Shown here piece after piece: positions 1 to 6,505 of a DNA stretch of 22,455 bases. The position numbers and the translations under genes are program-made. The first letter of the stretch is position 1, and each line of letters begins with the position of its first letter. The DNA lies in the NCBI RefSeq assembly GCF_946998875.1, contig NZ_CAMQAY010000020.1, positions 1 to 22,455 of the forward strand, given 5' to 3'. The DNA comes from an uncultured Peptoniphilus sp. GTDB taxonomy: Bacteria; Bacillota; Clostridia; Tissierellales; Peptoniphilaceae. Below the pieces are notes generated by a model that had not been told where the DNA came from, did no database searches, and was given only the letters and a program-made list of their open reading frames with translations.

Positions 1-1090
1 TACTTCCTGCATGTCTATTTATTGAAACTCTCACACAATTTTCTGCAATTACTTTGTCAAATTTTAATTCTTCCTCATCTTGAAAAATAATTTCTGGATT
101 TTTTTGCCTCATAGTACACTTTTTTATAATCTCTTCTTCTGAGTAGTCATGAGATAAAAACCCTTCCCTATAATTTTCAAAGGCACTGTAAGCGGAGTAC
201 CTCATGCCCATATCTCCTTCCACAGTTCTCTTTAAAAAATATTCTCTGAGTCCCTCTAAAATATTTGACTCTAGTTTATGTGCTTCAGATACACTGTGAA
301 TATCTGTAGTTGCTCCACCAATATCTACTACAATTAAATCTCCAAAGCCTTCATATTTTTCTGTGCCCATTGCCATAAGCTCCGCTGCCTTTAAAACTGC
401 TGTTGGTGTTGGCATCAAAACTCTATCTTTTATAATTTTTATCTTGTCCATTCCCTTGGCGTGAGTTATCTTCTCCATAAAAATTTCTCTAATTTTTTCT
501 TTAGCATCTTCTGGCGTAAATCTATTTACATCGGGCATTACATTTTCTGCAAAAATATAATTTGAATTAGAATTTTTTAAAATATTTTCTATTTCCTCTT
601 TTGCTGAAGAGTTTCCAGCAATAACAAGGGGAATGTTTTTTATTTTGCTTAATTTTTTTGCATTTTCGATAATATAATCTTTGTTTCCACCATCAGCTCC
701 ACCAGTTAAAAGGATTATGTCTGGATTTAATTTTTCTATCTCTTCAATATCTCTTTCCTTTAGATAGTAGTTATAGGCCTTAATTAGTTTTGCACCTGCC
801 CCTACTAAAGCTCTTTTAGCCGCTTCTGTAGTATATTGTGGAGTTATCCCTATTCCCACCATTTTTAAGCCACCATAGGCAGAAGAGCAAGCAAGCACTT
901 CTTTTATCTCCAAATTTTTTAAATTAACTTTTTCATCTAATTTCTTTAAAGCTTCCTCAAAGCCCTTGTCCACACCTTCTTTTACGCTAGTATGGGCGTT
1001 TACTCTTTCAAATAAACGCCCATTTTCGATATCTATTAAAGAAATTTTTGTGTAAGTGCTTCCAAAGTCAACTAACATATAAAAACTCAT
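1..1090 (-). CDS. glmL: GlmL/MutL-family aminomutase accessory protein (3' end cut by window edge)
   Basis: Reverse-strand translation from ATG at 1090 gives 363 codons with no stop before the edge, so the C-terminus is missing. The N-terminus carries an actin-like (ASKHA) phosphate-binding motif (DFGSTYTK, residues 8-15), then LLTGGADGGNKD (about 127-138), MPTPTAVLKAAE (226-237), VVDIGGATTDIHS (254-266) and KRTVEGDMGMRYSA (287-300). All are typical of GlmL, the protein encoded with glutamate mutase and related B12-dependent mutases, often misannotated as MutL mismatch repair. GlmL is thought to act as a reactivating ATPase for the mutase. Its start lies 1 nt after the stop of the SARP-like regulator, and its ribosome site (AGAGG) lies inside that gene's last codons, so the two are translationally coupled. 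The mutase served cannot be told from here: glutamate mutase, ornithine aminomutase and 2-methyleneglutarate mutase loci are all possible. Family sure, substrate unknown. Confidence 0.9.
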   Translation of the reverse strand, partial: MSFYMLVDFGSTYTKISLIDIENGRLFERVNAHTSVKEGVDKGFEEALKKLDEKVNLKNLEIKEVLACSSAYGGLKMVGIGITPQYTTEAAKRALVGAGAKLIKAYNYYLKERDIEEIEKLNPDIILLTGGADGGNKDYIIENAKKLSKIKNIPLVIAGNSSAKEEIENILKNSNSNYIFAENVMPDVNRFTPEDAKEKIREIFMEKITHAKGMDKIKIIKDRVLMPTPTAVLKAAELMAMGTEKYEGFGDLIVVDIGGATTDIHSVSEAHKLESNILEGLREYFLKRTVEGDMGMRYSAYSAFENYREGFLSHDYSEEEIIKKCTMRQKNPEIIFQDEEELKFDKVIAENCVRVSINRHAGS

Positions 1091-1091
1091 A

Positions 1092-4000
1092 TTAACCTCT
1101 CTTCATTATTTTATCTTCTAAGTATTTAATCTCTGCCCTATTTTTGTACTTATCCAGGTACTCCATTGATCTGTAATAGTAATATTCGCAGTTTTGATTT
1201 AAAAACTTATCTACATTTTCAGTTAAATCATTTTTTTGCTCATCTATCATTTTTCTCAAAATAGTTTTTACAAAATAAATTTCTCCAATATCCTTTGGGT
1301 TATTTATGGTTTTAACTTCGCCAATGGCATTTTTTAAATAATTTAAGCTTTTAGCATAATCTTTATCAATAAAACTGCTGAGAGATAAAAAAGCATCTAG
1401 GACTGGAGCTTTCCAATAAGAATCAAATCTTCTTACTATTTCCTTTGATTTTTTTAGGTATTCTTTCATTTCATCAGCATTATCCATGAAGAAAGAAGTC
1501 TTTGCTGCATTTATATAAAATATTGAGAGGCAAGATGCCCCTGAATATTCGCTTAATTCTATAGCCCTTTTGAAGTAGTTCATGGCATCCTCATAGTAAA
1601 ATTGTGAATTTCTAATCTCTCCAATATAATTATAATTTGCCGCAACACTAATTGAACTTGAGTGTTCTACTCTTCCAGATTTTGTAATTGTTTCAATGGA
1701 TCTGTTGAAAAAGTCTTCTGCTTGTTTTAGATTTCCGTTCATTGTGTAATAGACACCATAAAGTCTATACATTATTCCTATCTCTAGATTATCTTCTAAA
1801 GTTTTAGCATCTTTTATCCCATCAATAATATGACTAAGCATTACACTGGTGTCATTTATTTGAATCCCATAAATTACCATCTGCTTATTGCCTTGAAGTT
1901 TTGTCTTGTAGTCATTCATAGCTTCGGCAAGGTCGATAACCCTTTTCATAACTTTTACGCCATCTTTATACTCTCCAGCTCTAATTAAATATCTTCCCTT
2001 GCAGTAAAGAAAAATAAGCTCTAGCTTTTTTATTTCCTCAATTTCTTTTTCATTAGTTACTTCATTTTTCAATACAAGTATTCTATCATTAATGGAGTTT
2101 ATTTCTGTCAAAACCTCGTTGTTGTTGATAAAATTTTTTACTTGTCTACTCACATCATAGTCATCTAAACTTGGATATACTTCGTGATTGAAATTTAGAT
2201 AATAATTTAATATGTAAATTTCATATTTAAGTGTGTTTGTTTTATCCTTAGCTTGTTCATAATGATATTTTAATTTTATATAAGTTGTAACATCATTGTG
2301 ACTTCTAAGATCTGTAACATCAATCATCTTTGCTATTTCAGCGTGAATAACTTGTTTTGAGATTTCACTTAAACCATTATAAATATAATTTTTATAAAGA
2401 CTATTTGTAAAATATATGAACACTCCATTTTTAGTATTTCTTTCCTCAAGAATATTTAATCTTGTTAAATTATTTATTCCATTTACAACATCGAAAGCTT
2501 TATAGTCTAATAAATTTAAAATATTATTAATATTTACATCTCCATAAAAGGCCGACACAACACTCAAAATTTCCTTCTCGATATCTCCCAACATTGCAAA
2601 TTTTGTCTGCAAAAGTGAATTCATTTTAGGGCTTACAGTTTCCAAATTTTCGTTCTTTTTATATAGTTCTATGTATTCGTTTAGCAAAAGAGCGTTCCCT
2701 TTGCTCATATTATATATATTATCTACATCCTCATCTTTTAATTCTCTACCTTTCAAAGATTTTTGTAAGATAATGCCAACATCCATCTTGCTAAATTTTT
2801 CTAACTCAATTAATTCTATTTTATTCAATTCTTTCAGCATATTTATAGTCTTTAAAAGGTCTTGTTCAATTTCATTAGAAATAATATTGAAAAATAAAAA
2901 ATTTTCATTTCCTTGTAATAGCATATTTACAAGTAATTTTGCACTAAGTTTATCCATAAACTGTAAATCTTCAAAAACTATTATTGTTTTTTTATTAAAA
3001 GATAGTAATTTTAATACTTTTTCTGTTGCTAAATATATTAAATCTAAATTGAAATCTTCTCTGCTCTCTAATATATTTACCATTGGTTGTTTAAGCTTGT
3101 TTGTATCATAAAATAAATTTTTTAACAAATCACCCCAAAGTTCAGGCTTTTTTATCTTTTTCTTTGATAGTTCTTCATCTAATATTTTAATAAGTTTCAA
3201 CCAAGGAGAATAAGAAAAAATCTTCTCTAAGCTGTAACATTGAACTTCAAAAATATGATATCCGTCCTTATTGTTTTCAAGTATCTCTTTCTTTAGAGTA
3301 GTTTTACCAATTCCACTTTCTCCGAATAATAATATGGATTTTGTGCTTATATTGTTGTTAAAATCTTCCAGTAATCTTTGTATTCTCTCAATTTCATAAT
3401 TTCTATCGTACAATTTAATCTTGGAATCTTTTGATTTTTTTTGTTTATCTAAATATTTTAAAGCCTCTTTATAAATATCTTGAATCTCATCAGACGGTTC
3501 AATTCCAAGTTCTTCTTCCAAAATGTTTTTTAGATTATAATATTCATTTATTATTTTGTCATATCTTCCCTTAGATTGATAAATCTTAAAAAGATACAAA
3601 TAACCAAACTCATCAAAGTTTTCAAGTGAAATGAGGCTCATTATATTGTTCTCCAAATCAGAAAAGCTTTTATCCTTATAATCCTTTTCAATCTTTGACT
3701 TTATGCTCTTAATATACATGTCTTTATAATAGTTTTTTTGTTCCAAGACCCAATACTCAAACTCAGTACAATCCTTTATATAAAGGCTTCCCAAAAAATC
3801 TCCCTTATATAAATTTAAATTGCTTATTGGATCTTTTTCAAATTCTATTACATCCACAAAAATATTTAGCTTTTCGTTTATAGTAAGAATTGTCTTATTT
3901 GGTGTCTCAATAACATCTTCACCGAAAGCCCTTTTGATTTTATAAATTGCATTCCTTAGACTTACCTTTGCCCTATTTTCATTAGACCTGCCCCAAAAAA

Positions 4001-4145
4001 TAGCAGCAGCTTCATCCCTGGATACAACTTTCTTGAGCAAAATATAATATAATAGGGCGCTGACTTTACCAGGCGGCAAATAAATTTCTTTTCCATTTTC
4101 TGTAATTGTTGGATTACCAAATAATTTAAAATTAATATTTGCCAT
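1092..4145 (-). CDS. Large SARP/AfsR-like transcriptional activator (winged helix + BTAD + P-loop ATPase + TPR-like repeats)
   Basis: A 1017-residue cytoplasmic regulator. Residues about 1-92 form an OmpR-like winged helix (FGNPTI start, then WGRSNENRAKVSLRNAIYKIK at 51-71, typical of SARPs). Residues about 95-232 form the bacterial transcriptional activator domain, ending in the diagnostic EEELGIEPSDEIQDIYKEAL. A STAND/AAA ATPase follows, with Walker A GESGIGKTT (275-283) and Walker B TIIVFEDLQFMD (387-398). The last 400 residues are helical with TPR-like units (for example YGVYYTMNGNLKQAEDFFNRSI). No membrane segment or signal is seen. The start is fixed by AAGGAGG 6 nt upstream, just after the stop of the upstream gene (gap 9 nt); glmL follows 1 nt downstream. 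By family knowledge such proteins bind direct repeats at promoters and respond to ligand or partner through the ATPase/TPR part. The repeat array upstream of this operon is the obvious target (inference). Large SARPs are best known from actinomycetes, so its presence beside glmL is noteworthy. Confidence 0.9.
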   Translation of the reverse strand: MANINFKLFGNPTITENGKEIYLPPGKVSALLYYILLKKVVSRDEAAAIFWGRSNENRAKVSLRNAIYKIKRAFGEDVIETPNKTILTINEKLNIFVDVIEFEKDPISNLNLYKGDFLGSLYIKDCTEFEYWVLEQKNYYKDMYIKSIKSKIEKDYKDKSFSDLENNIMSLISLENFDEFGYLYLFKIYQSKGRYDKIINEYYNLKNILEEELGIEPSDEIQDIYKEALKYLDKQKKSKDSKIKLYDRNYEIERIQRLLEDFNNNISTKSILLFGESGIGKTTLKKEILENNKDGYHIFEVQCYSLEKIFSYSPWLKLIKILDEELSKKKIKKPELWGDLLKNLFYDTNKLKQPMVNILESREDFNLDLIYLATEKVLKLLSFNKKTIIVFEDLQFMDKLSAKLLVNMLLQGNENFLFFNIISNEIEQDLLKTINMLKELNKIELIELEKFSKMDVGIILQKSLKGRELKDEDVDNIYNMSKGNALLLNEYIELYKKNENLETVSPKMNSLLQTKFAMLGDIEKEILSVVSAFYGDVNINNILNLLDYKAFDVVNGINNLTRLNILEERNTKNGVFIYFTNSLYKNYIYNGLSEISKQVIHAEIAKMIDVTDLRSHNDVTTYIKLKYHYEQAKDKTNTLKYEIYILNYYLNFNHEVYPSLDDYDVSRQVKNFINNNEVLTEINSINDRILVLKNEVTNEKEIEEIKKLELIFLYCKGRYLIRAGEYKDGVKVMKRVIDLAEAMNDYKTKLQGNKQMVIYGIQINDTSVMLSHIIDGIKDAKTLEDNLEIGIMYRLYGVYYTMNGNLKQAEDFFNRSIETITKSGRVEHSSSISVAANYNYIGEIRNSQFYYEDAMNYFKRAIELSEYSGASCLSIFYINAAKTSFFMDNADEMKEYLKKSKEIVRRFDSYWKAPVLDAFLSLSSFIDKDYAKSLNYLKNAIGEVKTINNPKDIGEIYFVKTILRKMIDEQKNDLTENVDKFLNQNCEYYYYRSMEYLDKYKNRAEIKYLEDKIMKRG

Positions 4146-4154
4146 AAATCCTCC

Positions 4155-5123
4155 TTAATTATTCTTAAAAACTTTAGGTACCACTCCAAAAGCATCCTTA
4201 GATTGTAAAACTAGAGCTAACTCTTGGCTCAAAGCAAGAGGAGTTACAAAGGAATCAATAAAGAAACACTTGCCTGCAGTAGACCTTCCAACTTCAATAG
4301 ATTTTTCAAGTCCCTGAGGATAGTCCTTAACTTCATAATCCAAAATTTCAATAAGAGCTAGCAAAAGTTCATTGTTATTTAAACCCTTATCGTAATCAAG
4401 CTTATAATAATCAACAAAATAATTATAAATTTTTTCCAACATCTTCAAGTATGCCAAGGAAGTCCAGTTAGGTAAAAAATCAATGTAGTTTTCTATTCCC
4501 TTATTTGAAAGTCCTTCCTGATCTATGTATATAGGAAGCTTATATAAATTTTCCTCCTCTAAAGACTTTTGGTTCACAAACTTAAAAGCTACCAAGTCTT
4601 CTAACAATTTATTTCTAAAATCATCTACCTTAGAGGCTCTGTATCTAAAAATATCTTCAATGAGAACTTTTTTCTTTTCACTAACTTTATTTTCAATTTT
4701 TCCATAGTCTATTTTAACTTTTCCATCTAAATACTCATCAGAGTTAATTAGACAAATAATTAAGTCGCCTAAGGCATCTTCAACATCTAATTTTGAAGAA
4801 AGCTTAATAATTTGCTTTTTGCTTCTTTTAATTTTTTCGTCAAAAACAATTTCATCAGCCTCAATATCTCTCGCCTTGTCCAACAAATAATTTGCTAAGT
4901 TATTTATTAAAATGAAATTAAATAAATATAAAAAATTTTTTTCCAGTTCTCTTTGAGTCTTAATTTCATAATTACTTATTATTCTTTCAAAAAATTTGTA
5001 GTCATCTTTGTCCATATTTTCAACAACATTATTATAAATTTTCAAATCTAAAACTATTTCTTTAACATTATCGTAAGAAAAATAAATATTACTTTTGTCT
5101 GCACTTACATAAATTCTATTCAT
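4155..5123 (-). CDS. Unrecognised 322-residue cytoplasmic protein, first gene of the SARP-glmL operon
   Basis: I do not recognise the family. The protein starts at ATG 5123, preceded by an AGGTGG ribosome site, and ends 9 nt before the SARP-like regulator. No signal peptide or membrane helix is visible. It is rich in Lys, Glu, Asp, Ile, Leu and Tyr and mostly helical in character, with a charged Lys/Glu-rich middle (about 85-200) and a more conserved-looking C-terminus (YPQGLEKSIEVGRSTAGKCF at about 275-294, then SFVTPLALSQELAL). No P-loop, metal-binding cluster or catalytic triad is obvious. Being promoter-proximal and tightly linked to a SARP ATPase and a GlmL protein, it could be a partner or sensor for the regulator, or a second maintenance factor for a B12 mutase. 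Both ideas are inference from position only. It is a real gene: good ribosome site, normal codon use and operon spacing. Confidence 0.8.
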   Translation of the reverse strand: MNRIYVSADKSNIYFSYDNVKEIVLDLKIYNNVVENMDKDDYKFFERIISNYEIKTQRELEKNFLYLFNFILINNLANYLLDKARDIEADEIVFDEKIKRSKKQIIKLSSKLDVEDALGDLIICLINSDEYLDGKVKIDYGKIENKVSEKKKVLIEDIFRYRASKVDDFRNKLLEDLVAFKFVNQKSLEEENLYKLPIYIDQEGLSNKGIENYIDFLPNWTSLAYLKMLEKIYNYFVDYYKLDYDKGLNNNELLLALIEILDYEVKDYPQGLEKSIEVGRSTAGKCFFIDSFVTPLALSQELALVLQSKDAFGVVPKVFKNN

Positions 5124-5149
5124 AATCCACCTCTTTTTATCTTTACTGT

Positions 5150-5160
5150 ATTATATTATA
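5150..5160 (-). promoter_or_regulatory. -10 region of the 322-aa/SARP/glmL operon promoter
   Basis: On the minus strand two overlapping TATAAT hexamers occur (5155-5150 and 5160-5155), about 30 nt before the ATG at 5123. No recognisable -35 TTGACA exists 16-18 nt upstream. That space is filled by the 11-bp direct repeats, which suggests an activator-dependent promoter. Confidence 0.6.
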
Positions 5161-5202
5161 TTTATCGTTAATTTATCGTTAATTTATAGTTAATATCGTT
5201 AA
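5161..5202 (-). repeat. 11-bp-phased direct repeats in the -35 region (putative SARP operator)
   Basis: In plus-strand reading TTTATCGTTAA occurs at 5161-5171 and again at 5172-5182, with TTTATAGTTAA (one change) at 5183-5193. A fourth core TATCGTTAA follows at 5194-5202, offset by 9 rather than 11. On the transcribed strand the unit is TTAACGATAAA. Three head-to-tail units at one DNA helical turn, beginning right at the -10 box, match the way SARP/OmpR-type winged-helix activators bind (tandem repeats spaced 11 bp, close to the -10). The operon downstream encodes such a protein, so autoregulation is the natural reading. The repeats are seen directly; binding is inferred. Confidence 0.75.
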
Positions 5203-5307
5203 TCTATCTTTTGTTTTTTTTACAGTTTTACTATAGTATATTTTAAAATTTATTTTTCTTTTAAAATTTTGCAAAAATTAAATTACTTAAAGATTTATTG
5301 CAAAAGA

Positions 5308-5339
5308 AAAAGACTAGATCAAATGAGACCTAGTCTTTT
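5308..5339 (-). terminator. Rho-independent terminator after mazF
   Basis: A 10-bp perfect stem (AAAAGACTAG at 5308-5317 with CTAGTCTTTT at 5330-5339) has a 12-nt loop. On the minus strand it follows the mazF stop by about 15 nt and runs into a T-rich tract. It separates mazF from the SARP operon promoter. Confidence 0.85.
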
Positions 5340-5354
5340 AAATATGTATGCTGT

Positions 5355-5702
5355 TCAATATTTCATCGCTAAACTTACTTTTACTGCAGCGTCAACCTCA
5401 TCCATAACGTCTTTGCCGAATTTACCGATTTTCTCTCTCAACCTCTTTTTATCGATTGTCCTTAACTGTTCCAAAAGAATTACAGAATTTTTTGGAAGCG
5501 GAACATCTTTAGCTCTCACATTAACATGGGTTGGTAACTTCGCCTTGTTAAGTTGAGATGTAATTGCCGCAACAATTGTAGTAGGCGAGTACTTATTACC
5601 AATGTCATTTTGAACAACAACTACGGGCCTTACTCCTCCCTGTTCTGACCCAATAACTGGCGACAGGTCGGCATAGAATATATCCCCTCTTTTTATCATC
5701 AT
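5355..5702 (-). CDS. mazF: MazF/NdoA-type mRNA interferase toxin
   Basis: A 115-residue PemK/MazF-family endoribonuclease that cleaves RNA at short sequence motifs when not held by its antitoxin. It follows Bacillus NdoA (EndoA) almost along its whole length: KRGDIFYADLSPVIGSEQGG at 4-23, RPVVVVQND at 25-33, SPTTIVAAIT at 39-48, LPTHVNV, then ILLEQLRTIDKKRL. Arg25 and Thr48 match the catalytic Arg and Thr of the family. The start is the first of two adjacent ATG codons at 5702, with AAAGGTGA upstream. A strong terminator follows. Upstream there are only 134 nt before the next gene, too little for a MazE-type antitoxin, and none is encoded next to it on either side. In Bacillus the toxin lies downstream of acpS, alr and the antitoxin gene; here a fused acpS lies three genes upstream, so this looks like the same locus rearranged. 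Confidence 0.95.
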   Translation of the reverse strand: MMIKRGDIFYADLSPVIGSEQGGVRPVVVVQNDIGNKYSPTTIVAAITSQLNKAKLPTHVNVRAKDVPLPKNSVILLEQLRTIDKKRLREKIGKFGKDVMDEVDAAVKVSLAMKY

Positions 5703-5764
5703 AATTTTTCACCTTTTAAGGCGAGAGAGATTTTAAAGATTGAACTATGAACAACCTTTATAAC

Positions 5765-5773
5765 ATTCTATCA
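5765..5773 (-). promoter_or_regulatory. Possible extended -10 promoter for mazF
   Basis: On the minus strand TGATAGAAT (TGn plus a near-consensus -10) lies about 62 nt before the mazF start. No good -35 is seen. This suggests that mazF can be transcribed separately from the two membrane-protein genes upstream. Confidence 0.4.
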
Positions 5774-5836
5774 CAATTTTCGTAAATATATACAAATAAT
5801 AGAAATTAATTTTATTTTTTACAAATATTTAATAAT

Positions 5837-6109
5837 TTATTTCAAATACATTGGCATGACAAAATTTATTGCAATCATAATAAGTAAAGGAATTGTATAT
5901 TTCCTTGTTTCCTTTAAATTATATTTTGTTCCTCCTGGTAGGTAGTGAACAATTGCCGGTGCAAAAACTACTACAAACCAGAGAACTTGTACATAGATTG
6001 GCCCTCTAAACTGTTGCAAAAAATGTGCCACTCCAGTGAGTGCACAATATGTATAAAAAAGATCAAGGGCAAATAAAATTATAAAAAGTATTTTTCTATT
6101 TTTAAACAT
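5837..6109 (-). CDS. Small three-helix membrane protein, unknown function
   Basis: A 90-residue protein with three predicted hydrophobic helices (about 5-23, 38-57 and 71-89) and a short basic polar loop containing PGGTKYNLKETRKY between helices 2 and 3. No cleavable signal or known motif is seen. Its AAGGAGT ribosome site overlaps the stop region of the upstream small membrane protein (10-nt gap), so the two form a pair. The paired layout and similar size suggest a two-subunit membrane complex, but nothing in the sequence gives the function. It occupies the place between acpS and mazF where alr and the antitoxin gene are found in Bacillus. Confidence 0.75.
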   Translation of the reverse strand: MFKNRKILFIILFALDLFYTYCALTGVAHFLQQFRGPIYVQVLWFVVVFAPAIVHYLPGGTKYNLKETRKYTIPLLIMIAINFVMPMYLK

Positions 6110-6119
6110 AATAACTCCT

Positions 6120-6377
6120 TTACATTGACATCCTAACCATGAAAATTGTAAATAAAATTAAAACTACTACATAAATACCCATTGCTATCTTGTATCCCTT
6201 GCTCCAATTGTCCCTTTCTTTTTTTATCCAAATCAAATTTAAGACAAGAGCCAACAAACCGGGCAAGGCTACAATTATTGGACTTCTATGATTTTTGAAA
6301 GACTCTGACATTGTAATTAGGACAAAAATGTTTAGGATCTGCCAAAAGGCATGGACCTTAAATGGATATGATTTCAT
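6120..6377 (-). CDS. Small three-helix membrane protein, unknown function (partner of the next gene)
   Basis: An 85-residue protein with hydrophobic stretches at about 8-24, 32-51 and 61-83, and a positively charged loop (WIKKERDNWSKGYK at 50-63) between helices 2 and 3. It starts at ATG 6377. The ribosome site is weak (GAAG-rich leader), so the start is less certain than for its neighbours; an out-of-frame ATG at 6390 opens only a 10-codon ORF. It lies 10 nt upstream of the second small membrane protein and is probably co-transcribed with it. Family not recognised. Confidence 0.7.
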   Translation of the reverse strand: MKSYPFKVHAFWQILNIFVLITMSESFKNHRSPIIVALPGLLALVLNLIWIKKERDNWSKGYKIAMGIYVVVLILFTIFMVRMSM

Positions 6378-6429
6378 AAAATTTCTTCATCTACCTTCAC
6401 TTTTTTAATAAATTAATTTTCGGTTTTTT

Positions 6430-6449
6430 AATATTTACATGTAAACATT
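6430..6449. promoter_or_regulatory. Palindrome TTTACATGTAAA in the leader of the small membrane-protein genes
   Basis: A perfect 12-bp inverted repeat (6434-6445), with flanking AAT/ATT extending it imperfectly to 6430-6449, lies in the 128-nt gap upstream of the small membrane-protein pair. A minus-strand extended -10 (TGATAAAAT, 6486-6478) lies upstream of it, so the palindrome would sit in the 5' part of the transcript, as for a repressor operator. The regulator is unknown. Confidence 0.35.
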
Positions 6450-6505
6450 TAATCAGAGTTCGGGTTACCTTACTTTAATTTTATCATAAATCAAAAAAAA
6501 CAAAT

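Noticed and set aside
1..1090. DNA mismatch repair MutL
   Set aside because: A common misannotation. The motifs are those of the GlmL actin-like family; no GHKL ATPase boxes of mismatch-repair MutL are present.
2671..3111. 146-codon plus-strand ORF inside the SARP gene
   Set aside because: Its Ser/Phe/Ile-rich translation is the typical shadow of an AT-rich Lys/Glu-rich gene on the other strand.
5161..5202. CRISPR or iteron-type origin repeats
   Set aside because: There are only three to four AT-rich units of 11 bp without spacers, placed at a promoter. An operator is the simpler reading.
5269..5556. 95-codon ORF on the plus strand
   Set aside because: It is antisense to mazF and runs through the mazF terminator. 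No ribosome site of note, and mazF is unmistakable.
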